Origin: Sinomicrobium weinanense
GTDB lineage: Bacteria; Bacteroidota; Bacteroidia; Flavobacteriales; Flavobacteriaceae
DNA length: 64,000 nt
Assembly: GCF_018863395.1 (NCBI RefSeq)
Contig: NZ_JAHKRR010000002.1
Coordinates: forward strand, 797,896 to 861,895
Direction of reading: 5' to 3'
A program made the translations under genes and the position numbers. Below the pieces are notes generated by a model that was not told the DNA's origin, made no database searches, and was given only the letters and a program-made list of their open reading frames with translations. Every line of letters starts with the position of its first letter. Positions within the stretch are counted from its first letter, which is position 1. Positions 1 to 7,950 of this stretch are shown piece after piece.

Positions 1-1
1 G

Positions 2-889
2 ATTGCTGCCTTCCTTACTGTTTATATGATGCGAAGCATCACGGTGGAAGAACTGGAAGGCTTCCGCGACGCCCTCCTGGAACTCTGTGTCGCCGTAGAC
101 CTCGACGGATATGAGGCCATAGACCTCTGCGGTACCGGGGGCGACGGCAAGGATACTTTCAATATTTCCACCCTGGCATCTTTTATAACTGCAGGGGCCG
201 GAATTCCCGTGGCTAAACACGGAAATTACGGGGTTTCGTCTAAATGCGGTTCCAGCAATGTCATGGAATTTCTCGGCATTAAATTTTCTAACGATATGGA
301 TTTCATCAAACGCGCTATGGACGAAGCCCGTATCTGTGTTCTCCATGCCCCCCTGTTCCACCCTGCCATGAAAAACGTAGGGCCCATTCGTAAAGAGCTC
401 GCCGTAAAGACCTTTTTCAACATGCTGGGGCCCATGGTAAACCCGGCATTTCCCAAAAACCAGATGGTAGGCGTTTTTAACCTGGAACTCGCCCGGATGT
501 ACGGGTACCTCTATCAGAACACCGATAAAAACTATACCATTCTCCATGCCCTGGACGGCTACGACGAACTGTCCCTCACCGGGCCCGCCAAGGCCATCCG
601 AAACCAGGTAGAACAGATGCTGACACCAGCAGATTTTGGCCTTGAATCCTTAAAGTCACAAGACATCAAAGGCGGAGATACCATAGAGGATTCGGCAACC
701 ATATTTATGAATGTACTCCAGGGAAAAGGCACCGAAGCCCAGAACAACGTGGTCTGCGCCAATGCCGGAATGGCCATAGCCACCGTAAAAGACCTGCAAC
801 CGAAGGAAGGTTTTGAAATAGCGAAAGAAAGCCTGTTTTCGGGCAAGGCTCTGGAAACGTTGAAGAAATTGCAGGAGATCAGCAGATAG
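2..889 (+). CDS. trpD: Anthranilate phosphoribosyltransferase, 5' end outside window
   Basis: Transfers phosphoribosyl from PRPP to anthranilate, the second committed step of tryptophan synthesis, in the cytoplasm. The reading frame is open to the left edge of the window and the residues before the internal ATG at 26 (IAAFLTVYMMRS) match the family, so the true start lies upstream and about 40 N-terminal residues are missing. Visible motifs are the PRPP-binding CGTGGDGKDTFN loop (nt ~128-163) and KHGNYGVSSKCGSSN (nt ~215-259). It is first of a same-strand trpD-C-F-B-A series; trpE and trpG would be expected to the left. The identification is firm; only the start is unseen. Confidence 0.97.
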   Translation: MAAFLTVYMMRSITVEELEGFRDALLELCVAVDLDGYEAIDLCGTGGDGKDTFNISTLASFITAGAGIPVAKHGNYGVSSKCGSSNVMEFLGIKFSNDMDFIKRAMDEARICVLHAPLFHPAMKNVGPIRKELAVKTFFNMLGPMVNPAFPKNQMVGVFNLELARMYGYLYQNTDKNYTILHALDGYDELSLTGPAKAIRNQVEQMLTPADFGLESLKSQDIKGGDTIEDSATIFMNVLQGKGTEAQNNVVCANAGMAIATVKDLQPKEGFEIAKESLFSGKALETLKKLQEISR

Positions 890-894
890 AGTAA

Positions 895-1060
895 TCTTGA
901 GACAGATGACCGGTGACGGATGACGGATGACAGATGACAGATGACAGATGACAGATGACAGATGACAGATGAAAATAAAACCAACACACTAAAAACTCAA
1001 AATTATGAAAGCAAAATTCAAATCAGCCATCCGTCATCCACCATCTGTCAACAATACAAT
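895..1060. repeat. GATGACA heptamer tandem array with inverted partner arm
   Basis: In the 249-bp trpD-trpC spacer, degenerate copies at about 901-930 lead into perfect tandem copies of a 7-bp unit (GATGACA/CAGATGA) up to about 971. A reverse-complement partner arm (TCATCC, ATCTGTC) lies at about 1022-1050, so the element could fold in the transcript. No gene is seen here. The spacer also holds repeated ATCTAACATCT words just before trpC. A related, shorter piece (GACAGATGACCGGTAACGG) recurs at about 9734-9782 before folE, so this is probably a dispersed intergenic repeat rather than a trp-specific signal. Confidence 0.8.
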
Positions 1061-1138
1061 CTAAATCTATACATCACCCTTTACCGGGCCAACAAACACA
1101 TATCAACAAAAAATCTAACATCTAAAATCTAACATCTC

Positions 1139-1927
1139 ATGTCTAACATATTAGACAAAATAATAACAGATAAACGCAGGGAAGTAGCGCTCAAAAAAAA
1201 TATCATTCCCGTTTCACAACTGGAATCCTTCGCTTTGTTCAACCGGAAAACGGTTTCCCTGGCCAAAAACCTGAGCAACAGCCATACCGGAATCATCGCG
1301 GAACACAAAAGGCGCTCCCCTTCCCGCTCGGTCATTAACCAGGGTCTGAATGTGGCCGATATAGCACTGGGATATGAAAAAGCCGGGGTGTCCGGTATGT
1401 CGGTACTTACGGACGGGAAGTATTTCGGTGGTTCACTGGACGACCTGTTGCTCGCCAGGAGCGTTACCGGAATACCTCTCCTGCGCAAGGAGTTTATTAT
1501 AGACGAATACCAGCTCCTGGAAGCCAGGGCCCACGGTGCAGACGTCATTCTGCTGATCGCGGCGGTCCTCTCGAGAGAAGAAATAAAATCCCTGTCAGAA
1601 TTTGCCAAAAGCCTGTCCCTCGATGTACTTTTGGAGATCCATAACGAAGAAGAACTCCACAGATCGGTGATGCCGAGCCTGGACATGCTGGGGGTGAACA
1701 ACCGCAACCTGAAAACCTTTGAAGTAAGCATCGATACCAGCAAACAACTGGCAGAGATCATCCCCGATGATTTTGTAAAAGTATCGGAAAGCGGTATCAG
1801 TAATACCGAAGTGATCAGGGACCTACGCCAATACGGGTACAAAGGCTTCCTGGTGGGCGAAAATTTTATGAAAACCGAAGACCCGGGCCAAAGCGCCTCG
1901 GCCTTCATCAAAAAACTGGAAGAATAA
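1139..1927 (+). CDS. trpC: Indole-3-glycerol-phosphate synthase
   Basis: Closes CdRP to indole-3-glycerol phosphate in tryptophan synthesis. The 262-residue length is normal for a monofunctional TrpC (not the TrpC-TrpF fusion of enterobacteria). The (beta/alpha)8 signatures are visible: EHKRRSPS at about residues 55-62 (catalytic Lys region), LRKEFIIDEYQ near 115-125, GVNNRNLKTFEV, and the C-terminal phosphate loop with SESGIS and GFLVGENFM. The stop codon is directly followed by the next possible ATG, so trpC and trpF are tightly coupled. It is separated from trpD by a repeat-filled spacer, so a second promoter there is possible but not demonstrated. Confidence 0.97.
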   Translation: MSNILDKIITDKRREVALKKNIIPVSQLESFALFNRKTVSLAKNLSNSHTGIIAEHKRRSPSRSVINQGLNVADIALGYEKAGVSGMSVLTDGKYFGGSLDDLLLARSVTGIPLLRKEFIIDEYQLLEARAHGADVILLIAAVLSREEIKSLSEFAKSLSLDVLLEIHNEEELHRSVMPSLDMLGVNNRNLKTFEVSIDTSKQLAEIIPDDFVKVSESGISNTEVIRDLRQYGYKGFLVGENFMKTEDPGQSASAFIKKLEE

Positions 1928-1957
1928 ATGTCGGATAATCATCTCAATAGAAGCAGT

Positions 1958-2626
1958 ATGAAACCTAAGCTGAAAGTCTGCGGTATGAAATACCCCGACA
2001 ACATGCTTGCGGTTGCAGCCCTGCAGCCCGATTATATGGGATTTATCTTCTACGACAGGTCCCCGAGATACTTTGAAGGGGAAATGCCCAAATTACCCGG
2101 GATCAAAAAGACCGGCGTATTTGTAAAAGCCCCGGTCAATGACATCCTCGTCAAAGTCAGGCAACATCATTTGCAGGCCGTACAACTGCACGGAGGCGAG
2201 TCAGCGGAATTTTGCAGGGAACTCGCCCTTGCATTGTCCGGGGATACATTCCAGAGTAAAGTAGAGCTCATCAAGGTATTTTCTATGTTGGACACCTTTG
2301 ATTTTGAGCAGCTAAAACCCTTTGAAGATACGGCAGACTATTTCCTTTTCGACACTAAAGGAAAACTGCCCGGCGGCAACGGTTACACTTTCGACTGGCG
2401 AGTATTGAAGAACTATCCTTCAAAAAAACCGTTCTTCCTCAGTGGCGGGATCGGCCCGGAAGAAGCAGACAAAGTCCTGGCATTCCTAGAAAACCAGCCA
2501 GACAACAGGGGAACGGATTATTGTTATGCCATCGATGTAAACAGCAGGTTTGAGATCGAACCAGGTCTGAAAAACACAGAAAAATTAAAAGAATTTAAAT
2601 CAAAAATATCATGTCAACACCAGTAA
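1958..2626 (+). CDS. trpF: Phosphoribosylanthranilate isomerase
   Basis: Isomerises N-(5'-phosphoribosyl)anthranilate to CdRP. Motifs seen are KVCGMK at the first strand (catalytic Cys), [32 protein letters not shown] (catalytic Asp) and FFLSGGIGP. The start chosen is ATG 1958, giving [11 protein letters not shown] as usual for the family. An in-frame ATG at 1928, abutting the trpC stop, would add ten unconserved residues and may be used for translational coupling. The end overlaps the trpB start by 16 bp, which indicates one transcript. Length is about 222 residues, slightly long for TrpF because of loop insertions. Confidence 0.95.
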   Translation: MKPKLKVCGMKYPDNMLAVAALQPDYMGFIFYDRSPRYFEGEMPKLPGIKKTGVFVKAPVNDILVKVRQHHLQAVQLHGGESAEFCRELALALSGDTFQSKVELIKVFSMLDTFDFEQLKPFEDTADYFLFDTKGKLPGGNGYTFDWRVLKNYPSKKPFFLSGGIGPEEADKVLAFLENQPDNRGTDYCYAIDVNSRFEIEPGLKNTEKLKEFKSKISCQHQ

Positions 2627-3840
2627 AAATGGCTCCCATCGGGGCCATACCGGGGTCGGGGCCTTATCACGTTAGCGAAAAAGGCTATTACGGCGAATTT
2701 GGCGGGGCCTTTATCCCCGAAATGCTGTATCCCAACGTAGAGGAGCTGCGCCAAAAATACCTGGAAGTGATGAGCGATCCCTCGTTTAAAGAAGAATTTA
2801 ACCAGCTGCTGAAAGATTATGTAGGCCGTCCGTCTCCGCTTTATTTTGCGAAACGGATGTCGGAAAAATACGGCCCCAGGATATACCTGAAACGCGAAGA
2901 CCTCAACCACACCGGGGCACACAAGATCAACAATACCATAGGGCAGATACTCATGGCAAAACGCCTGGGCAAGACACGTATCATCGCAGAAACCGGTGCA
3001 GGTCAGCACGGGGTAGCCACCGCAACCGTTTGTGCCCTTATGGGAATGCAATGCATAGTGTATATGGGTGAGATAGATATAGCCCGCCAGGCACCCAATG
3101 TGGCCAGGATGAAAATGCTCGGTGCCGAAGTACGCCCGGCACTTTCCGGAAGCCGCACCCTGAAAGATGCCACCAACGAGGCCATTCGAGACTGGATCAA
3201 CAATCCTGTGGATACCCACTATATCATAGGATCGGCCATAGGGCCACATCCCTATCCGGATATGGTGACCCGTTTTCAGAGCGTCATTTCCGAAGAGATC
3301 AAATACCAGCTGAAAGAAAAAGAAGGAAGGGAAAACCCCGATTATGTTGTGGCTTGTATAGGCGGAGGCAGCAATGCTGCGGGAACATTTTATCATTTTC
3401 TTCACAATGAAGATGTAGGCATCATTGCCGTAGAAGCCGCCGGGAAAGGGATCGATTCCGGGGAAAGCGCCGCTACTTCCGTATTGGGGCACAAAGGGAT
3501 TATTCACGGCTGCAAGACCCTGCTCATGCAGACGGACGACGGACAGATCACCGAACCCTATTCCATTTCCGCCGGACTGGATTATCCCGGTGTAGGCCCC
3601 ATGCATGCCTATCTACACACCTCCGGGAGAGCGGAATTCAAGGCCATCACCGACGACGAAGCCATGAAAGCCGGACTGGAACTGTGCAAGCTGGAAGGCA
3701 TTATCCCCGCCATAGAAACCAGCCATGCCCTGGCCATTTTCGAAAACAACACTTTCAAACCGGATGATATCATTGTGGTAGCATTATCCGGAAGAGGCGA
3801 CAAGGACCTGAACACATATATCGATCATTTCGGGCTTTAG
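2611..3840 (+). CDS. trpB: Tryptophan synthase beta subunit
   Basis: PLP enzyme that condenses indole with serine to give tryptophan, in an alpha2beta2 complex with TrpA. The PLP lysine is K105 in HTGAHKINN. The catalytic glutamate is in ETGAGQHG (about residue 127) and the PLP-phosphate loop is GGGSNA (251-256). Length (409 residues) is normal for TrpB1. The start overlaps the trpF 3' end by 16 bp; an ATG at 2629 is an alternative just past the trpF stop. Unusually, the partner gene trpA is not adjacent: a 135-bp spacer with a perfect palindrome lies between them. Confidence 0.97.
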   Translation: MSTPVKMAPIGAIPGSGPYHVSEKGYYGEFGGAFIPEMLYPNVEELRQKYLEVMSDPSFKEEFNQLLKDYVGRPSPLYFAKRMSEKYGPRIYLKREDLNHTGAHKINNTIGQILMAKRLGKTRIIAETGAGQHGVATATVCALMGMQCIVYMGEIDIARQAPNVARMKMLGAEVRPALSGSRTLKDATNEAIRDWINNPVDTHYIIGSAIGPHPYPDMVTRFQSVISEEIKYQLKEKEGRENPDYVVACIGGGSNAAGTFYHFLHNEDVGIIAVEAAGKGIDSGESAATSVLGHKGIIHGCKTLLMQTDDGQITEPYSISAGLDYPGVGPMHAYLHTSGRAEFKAITDDEAMKAGLELCKLEGIIPAIETSHALAIFENNTFKPDDIIVVALSGRGDKDLNTYIDHFGL

Positions 3841-3851
3841 CCCCGCAGTAC

Positions 3852-3873
3852 GGACAGGCCCATGGGCCTGTCC
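3852..3873. repeat. Perfect 22-bp palindrome between trpB and trpA
   Basis: The two 11-bp halves (GGACAGGCCCA and its exact reverse complement) meet without a spacer, 12 bp after the trpB stop. In RNA this makes a GC-rich hairpin with a tight loop. There is no T-run after it, so it is not a standard intrinsic terminator. It may stabilise the upstream mRNA 3' end, reduce read-through into trpA, or be a small dispersed palindrome. Confidence 0.75.
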
Positions 3874-3975
3874 CATACACCCCGCCCCATAATTATTTTC
3901 AATAGATGACCTATGAGCAAAAACTCAAAATACGATCTAAAAAAACCGGAATAACGATAAATCACACAAAATAAC

Positions 3976-4743
3976 ATGACAACAAACAGGATACATCAAA
4001 AATTACAGGAAGACAAAAAGATCCTGTCCATATATTTCACCGCCGGCTATCCCGATCTTGAAGACACTGTTCCAATCCTTGAGAAACTACAGGAAAGCGG
4101 AGTGGACATGGTAGAAATAGGCCTCCCTTTCAGCGACCCCCTGGCAGACGGCCCTACCATCCAGGAAAGCTCTACCAGGGCACTGAAAAACGGGATGACC
4201 ACCACCAAACTTTTCGACCAGCTGAAAAATGTCCGGGATAAGATACACATTCCCCTTATCCTTATGGGATATTTCAACCCCATGATGCAATATGGCGTGG
4301 AGCGGTTTTGTGTCCAATGTGCGGAAACAGGTATAGACGGGCTTATTATCCCCGACCTTCCCGTAGATGTTTACGAAGAGGAATACAAAGATATGTTTGA
4401 AAGATACAGCCTGTTCAATATTTTCCTCATCACCCCGCAAACCCCGGACGAACGCATCCGTTTCATCGATTCGGTTTCTGACGGATTTATCTATATGGTA
4501 AGTTCGGCCAGCGTTACCGGGGCAAAAAACACTTTCGGTGATGTTCAAAAACAGTATTTTGAACGCATCCATGCGCTCCATCTGAAAAACCCGCAGGTTG
4601 TAGGTTTCGGGATCAGCAATGCCGAAACTTACAAAGCAGCAACAAAACTGGCCAGGGGAGCCATTATAGGTTCCGCTTTTATCAAAACGATTTCTGAAAA
4701 GGGCATTGAAGGTATTCCCGAATTTATAAAGGGCATTCGCTGA
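3976..4743 (+). CDS. trpA: Tryptophan synthase alpha subunit
   Basis: Cleaves indole-3-glycerol phosphate to indole and glyceraldehyde-3-phosphate and channels indole to TrpB. The two catalytic acids are visible: E47 in VEIGLPFSDP and D58 in LADGPTIQ. YMVSSASVTGAK and VGFGIS form the phosphate-binding end of the TIM barrel. The 255-residue length is typical of flavobacterial TrpA. It is the last gene of the operon and is followed by a large inverted repeat that probably marks the transcript end. Confidence 0.97.
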   Translation: MTTNRIHQKLQEDKKILSIYFTAGYPDLEDTVPILEKLQESGVDMVEIGLPFSDPLADGPTIQESSTRALKNGMTTTKLFDQLKNVRDKIHIPLILMGYFNPMMQYGVERFCVQCAETGIDGLIIPDLPVDVYEEEYKDMFERYSLFNIFLITPQTPDERIRFIDSVSDGFIYMVSSASVTGAKNTFGDVQKQYFERIHALHLKNPQVVGFGISNAETYKAATKLARGAIIGSAFIKTISEKGIEGIPEFIKGIR

Positions 4744-4755
4744 TACCCAAGGTCG

Positions 4756-4863
4756 AAAGATTGACAGGAGATTGATACCGGCTACGCCGGAAGATTGAAG
4801 AAGATTCAAGACACCCTCAAAATCAATCTCTTTCAATCTCCTATCAATCTTTTTTCAATCTCT
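4756..4863. repeat. AGATTGA two-armed inverted repeat (copy 1) after trpA
   Basis: Left arm AAGATTGA...GAGATTGAT, a short internal hairpin CCGGCTACGCCGG, AAGATTGAAG, then a right arm of TCAATCTC/TCAATCTT words, together able to form a long stem. The same architecture (GATTGAT, a CTACG-centred GC hairpin, AAGGTTGAAGGAGATTGA, then ATCAATCTC) recurs at about 62969-63077. It starts 13 bp after the trpA stop and probably ends the trp transcript structurally. Confidence 0.75.
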
Positions 4864-4991
4864 TACAATATCACTCCAATAATCCACAGTTCAAAACTAT
4901 ATTCCTGATAAATTTTATCTCGCACCAGGCCCTCCCACAATAATTTATTAACTTGTAGCGAAGTTTATGTTTAACCAAATGATTTAAAAAC

Positions 4992-5129
4992 ATGGGAAAA
5001 GGAGACAAAAAGACAAAAAGGGGAAAAATAATCATGGGGTCATACGGAAAACTACGCCCCAAACGCAGAAAATTCAGGGTTCGTCCTAAACATGTAAAAG
5101 GTGAAACCGCAAATACTGCAGATAAGTAA
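4992..5129 (+). CDS. 30S ribosomal protein THX family, 45 aa
   Basis: Small, very basic 45-residue protein: MGKGDKKTKRGKI followed by IMGSYGKLRPKRRKF. It matches the THX (Thx/bTHX) peptide that sits at the top of the 30S head in Thermus and is widespread in Bacteroidota, where the start MGKGDKK(S/T)KRGKI is characteristic. ATG 4992 is the only sensible start. The C-terminal extension after RRKF (RVRPKHVKGETANTADK) is longer than the minimal form. It stands alone between the trp operon and the convergent proS gene, with the 24-bp palindrome at 5152-5175 between them. Confidence 0.9.
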   Translation: MGKGDKKTKRGKIIMGSYGKLRPKRRKFRVRPKHVKGETANTADK

Positions 5130-5151
5130 CCCTATATAAGGACATCAGGAC

Positions 5152-5175
5152 AGAGACGCACGGCCGTGCGTCTCT
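5152..5175. repeat. Perfect 24-bp palindrome between THX and proS
   Basis: AGAGACGCACGG followed directly by its exact reverse complement, located between the convergent 3' ends of the THX gene (stop 5127-5129) and proS (stop 5191). It could form a strong hairpin on both transcripts but lacks a T-run. Palindromes built on this RGACGCAC core are, from general knowledge, common dispersed intergenic repeats in several bacterial phyla. Confidence 0.85.
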
Positions 5176-5190
5176 ACAATCCGATGTATG

Positions 5191-6666
5191 TCAATACGCC
5201 TTAGCGAACAGAACCCTTTGCATCGAAGGTTTGCCGCTGTAAACACATTTTCCTTCTTCTTCTTTTGCATCCAGCGGAATGCATCGTATGGTAGCCTTGG
5301 TAAGTTCCTTGATGGTTTCTTCGGTTTCCGGGGTCCCGTCCCAGTGGGCGGAAACAAATCCTCCTTTGTTTTCCAGTACTTCCTTAAATTCGTCGAAAGA
5401 ATCTACCGTTGTGATATGTGCTTCCCGGTAATCAAATGCTTTCTTGTAAATATGCTGCTGCATATCTTCCAGAAGATATTCTATCCTGGACACTACTTCA
5501 TCCCCTTTTATCGTTTCTTTTTCCAGGGTATCCCTTCGTGCTACTTCATATGTACCGTTTTCCATATCGCGCCGGCCTATGGCCAGCCTCACGGGCACTC
5601 CTTTTAATTCGTATTCATTAAATTTCCAGCCCGGTTTATGGGTATCCCGGTTATCGAATTTTACAGAAATTCCCTTGCTACGCAACTCTTTTACCAGAGG
5701 ATCTACCCTTTCCGAAATGGCGTTGAGCTCTTCTTCTCCCTTGTATATGGGGACAATAACCACCTGTATGGGGGCCAGTTTCGGAGGCAGTATCAGGCCA
5801 TTGTCATCGCTGTGCGTCATGACAAGAGCTCCCATCAAACGGGTAGATACTCCCCAGGAAGTGGCCCATACGAGGTCTTGTTTTCCCTCCTTATTGGCAA
5901 ACTTCACATCAAAGGCCTTCGCAAAGTTCTGCCCCAGGAAATGGGATGTTCCGGCCTGTAATGCCTTCCCGTCCTGCATCAGCGCCTCAATACAATAGGT
6001 TTCTTCGGCCCCGGCAAACCGCTCACTTTCTGACTTGGTACCCTTGATCACGGGCACCCCCATAAAGTTCTCGGCAAAATCGGCATACACCTCCATCATC
6101 TGTACTGCTTCGGCCACGGCTTCTTCCCGGGTAGCATGTGCCGTATGTCCTTCCTGCCACAAAAATTCGGCCGTCCTTAAAAACAATCGCGTACGCATTT
6201 CCCATCGCACCACATTGGCCCATTGATTGACCAGGATAGGCAGGTCGCGATAGGACTGTATCCACTTTCGATAGGTATCCCATATAATGGTCTCCGAAGT
6301 AGGGCGAACAATGAGCTCTTCTTCCAGTTTCGCTTCCGGATCCACAACTACCCCGCTACCATCTTCTGCATTTTTAAGGCGATAATGTGTAACAACTGCA
6401 CACTCCTTGGCAAAACCTTCGACATGATCCGCTTCCCGGCTCAAATAGGACTTGGGGATAAAAAGCGGAAAATAGGCATTCTGATGTCCTGTTTCCTTGA
6501 ACATCCGGTCGAGCTCCGCCTGCATTTTTTCCCAGATGGCATATCCATAAGGCTTGATCACCATACAACCTCTAACCCCCGAATTTTCAGCCAAATCGGC
6601 TTTTATAACCAGTTCATTATACCATTTCGAATAGTCTTCACTGCGTTTCGTTAAGTTCTTACCCAT
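5191..6666 (-). CDS. proS: Prolyl-tRNA synthetase, short archaeal/eukaryote-type
   Basis: Charges tRNA-Pro with proline. At 491 residues it lacks the INS editing insertion of the bacterial form and belongs to the eukaryote/archaeal-like class usual in Bacteroidota. Class II motifs are visible: RPTSETIIW (motif 2 region), [11 protein letters not shown], and [28 protein letters not shown] leading into the anticodon domain in two parts (motif 3 then [10 protein letters not shown]). The C-terminal zinc-like domain ends in VLFAKAY with the conserved terminal Tyr; of the usual Cys ligands only CIPL and CVYSGK remain. It is divergent from the lipoprotein gene at 6764. Confidence 0.96.
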   Translation of the reverse strand: MGKNLTKRSEDYSKWYNELVIKADLAENSGVRGCMVIKPYGYAIWEKMQAELDRMFKETGHQNAYFPLFIPKSYLSREADHVEGFAKECAVVTHYRLKNAEDGSGVVVDPEAKLEEELIVRPTSETIIWDTYRKWIQSYRDLPILVNQWANVVRWEMRTRLFLRTAEFLWQEGHTAHATREEAVAEAVQMMEVYADFAENFMGVPVIKGTKSESERFAGAEETYCIEALMQDGKALQAGTSHFLGQNFAKAFDVKFANKEGKQDLVWATSWGVSTRLMGALVMTHSDDNGLILPPKLAPIQVVIVPIYKGEEELNAISERVDPLVKELRSKGISVKFDNRDTHKPGWKFNEYELKGVPVRLAIGRRDMENGTYEVARRDTLEKETIKGDEVVSRIEYLLEDMQQHIYKKAFDYREAHITTVDSFDEFKEVLENKGGFVSAHWDGTPETEETIKELTKATIRCIPLDAKEEEGKCVYSGKPSMQRVLFAKAY

Positions 6667-6720
6667 TATCTGTAGTTTGGCACAAATATTGCACTTTTGT
6701 TAAAGTAGAAAATAGTTTGG

Positions 6721-6748
6721 CAAAACTAACTATTTTTGTTATGTTCAA
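6721..6748 (-). promoter_or_regulatory. proS promoter, Bacteroidota type
   Basis: On the minus strand TTG (6748-6746), 17 bp, then TAGTTTTG (6728-6721) matches the flavobacterial TTG-N(17-23)-TAnnTTTG promoter. The start codon is about 55 bp downstream. On the plus strand TATTTTTG at 6731-6738 is a possible -7 element for the divergent gene at 6764, but no well-spaced -33 box accompanies it. Direct repeats TAGTTTGGCA at 6673-6682 and 6713-6722 flank the region exactly 40 bp apart. Confidence 0.6.
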
Positions 6749-6763
6749 CAATAAAATTTTGCA

Positions 6764-7834
6764 ATGATGAGCACTATTAACCATATTAAAAAGTTCCGCA
6801 GAATACTGTACGGTTCAGTAGCAGGGATTTTCCTTGTTTCCTGTGGTTCTTATCAACAGGCTTCTTATTACGACGACGACGGCATTTACGGTAATGTCGC
6901 TAGCGATACTCCACAAAACACCAGGGAAAAACAGGCTTCTTCCTCTTCGAATTACGAAACTTATTTTGCACAGAAATCACAGGAGTTCGACCAGATGACC
7001 AGCAACGATTATATCTTTACGGACATTGACTCATACTCCAGCAGTGAAGTTAACGATTCCACAGATATCGTGGCAGATAATTATAATTACAACTATCAGG
7101 AAGGATATCCCGGATGGGGAGACAACCCACAGTCTACTTCCGTAAACATCTATAACAATTCCTGGGGATGGGGTGGCTGGTACAACCCTTACTGGAACTG
7201 GGGATATAGCGGATACAATCCCTACTGGGGATGGGGCTGGAACAACTGGTACTACGGTGGCGGGTACGGTCCCGGATGGGGCTGGAGCTACTGGGGTGGC
7301 TATCCCTACTGGGGATGGGGAGGTGGTTATTACCATCATTATTACTCCCGTCCGTACTATTATTATCACCCCAGAAGAACATATGCTTATTCCAATACCA
7401 GAAGGTCTTACAGAAACCGGACTGGCATAACCAGAAATTCCTCCTCTGCATACAGGAACAGTTCCAACAGGAGAGCATACCGCAACAGCTCTGATGTACG
7501 GGCAAACAGAAGTAGTACTAACAGAAGAACATACCGCAACAGCTCTGATGTGAGGGCAAACAGAAATAGTACTAACAGAAGAACCTATCGGAACAGTTCT
7601 AACGTAAACGCCGGAAGAAGCGGCACCAATAGCAGGACGTATCGAAGCAGCAGGCCCGTATATAACAGAGGAAATTCTTCAGGGACAAGGGTAAACCGTT
7701 CTTCTGCACCTGCACGCAGATCTTATAGCACGCCCACGCGTTCAAGCAGGCCCAGCAGTATTCGCAGTTCTTCTCCTTCGAGGTCTTCCGGAGGCGCAAG
7801 GCGTTCTTCTTCAGGAGGCCGGGGAAGAGGTTAA
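6764..7834 (+). CDS. Trp/Gly/Tyr-rich lipoprotein with 18-residue Arg/Ser/Asn repeats
   Basis: No function known. The N-terminus has a hydrophobic segment and lipobox LVSC (about residues 24-27), so it should be a lipoprotein. A Ser/Asp/Gln-rich stretch follows. Residues ~130-200 are extremely rich in W, G, Y, N and P (units like NPYWGWG and YGGGYGP, then YYHHYYSRPYYYYHPRR). The C-terminal ~150 residues are basic with near-perfect 18-residue repeats of the RRTYRNSSDVRANR type and a Ser/Arg-rich tail. Strongly basic and aromatic low complexity suggests an envelope or matrix-binding structural role; this is inference. A second ATG lies at the next codon (6767). Confidence 0.85.
   Translation: MMSTINHIKKFRRILYGSVAGIFLVSCGSYQQASYYDDDGIYGNVASDTPQNTREKQASSSSNYETYFAQKSQEFDQMTSNDYIFTDIDSYSSSEVNDSTDIVADNYNYNYQEGYPGWGDNPQSTSVNIYNNSWGWGGWYNPYWNWGYSGYNPYWGWGWNNWYYGGGYGPGWGWSYWGGYPYWGWGGGYYHHYYSRPYYYYHPRRTYAYSNTRRSYRNRTGITRNSSSAYRNSSNRRAYRNSSDVRANRSSTNRRTYRNSSDVRANRNSTNRRTYRNSSNVNAGRSGTNSRTYRSSRPVYNRGNSSGTRVNRSSAPARRSYSTPTRSSRPSSIRSSSPSRSSGGARRSSSGGRGRG
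7440..7650 (+). repeat. 54-bp coding tandem repeat inside lipoprotein gene
   Basis: The word CATACCGCAACAGCTCTGATGT recurs with a period of exactly 54 bp (18 codons), starting at 7476 and 7530, with more diverged units before and after. The best two units are almost identical at DNA level, which favours recent slippage or unequal recombination. Copy number may vary between strains without frameshift. Confidence 0.9.
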
Positions 7835-7871
7835 GAACAATAAATCCTGATTCATCATTGCAAAAAAGGTG

Positions 7872-7912
7872 AAAAATAATCGTGATACGTCAAAACTATC
7901 ATGATTATTTTT
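7872..7912. terminator. Bidirectional-looking terminator hairpin
   Basis: Arms 7872-7887 and 7897-7912 (AAAAATAATCGTGATA and its complement with one G-T pair) around a 9-base loop; the 3' arm ends in a run of six T. It lies 38 bp after the lipoprotein stop and before the FadL-like gene, so it probably ends the upstream transcript. Confidence 0.7.
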
Positions 7913-7950
7913 TGCCGAAAAAATATGTTTTTCTCAAAAAACAAACTCTT

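Noticed and set aside
895-975. CRISPR-like array from the regular GATGACA repeats
   Set aside because: Units are 7 bp with no spacers; it is a simple tandem repeat.
559-987. Antisense frame with repeated SSVICHL peptide
   Set aside because: The repetition comes from the GATGACA heptamer array and the rest is antisense to trpD.
2614-3606. 330-codon open frame antisense to trpB
   Set aside because: No recognisable domain; trpB on the other strand has all catalytic motifs, so this is a shadow.
7440-7650. CRISPR-like array from the 54-bp repeats
   Set aside because: The repeats are in frame within a coding gene and have no unique spacers.
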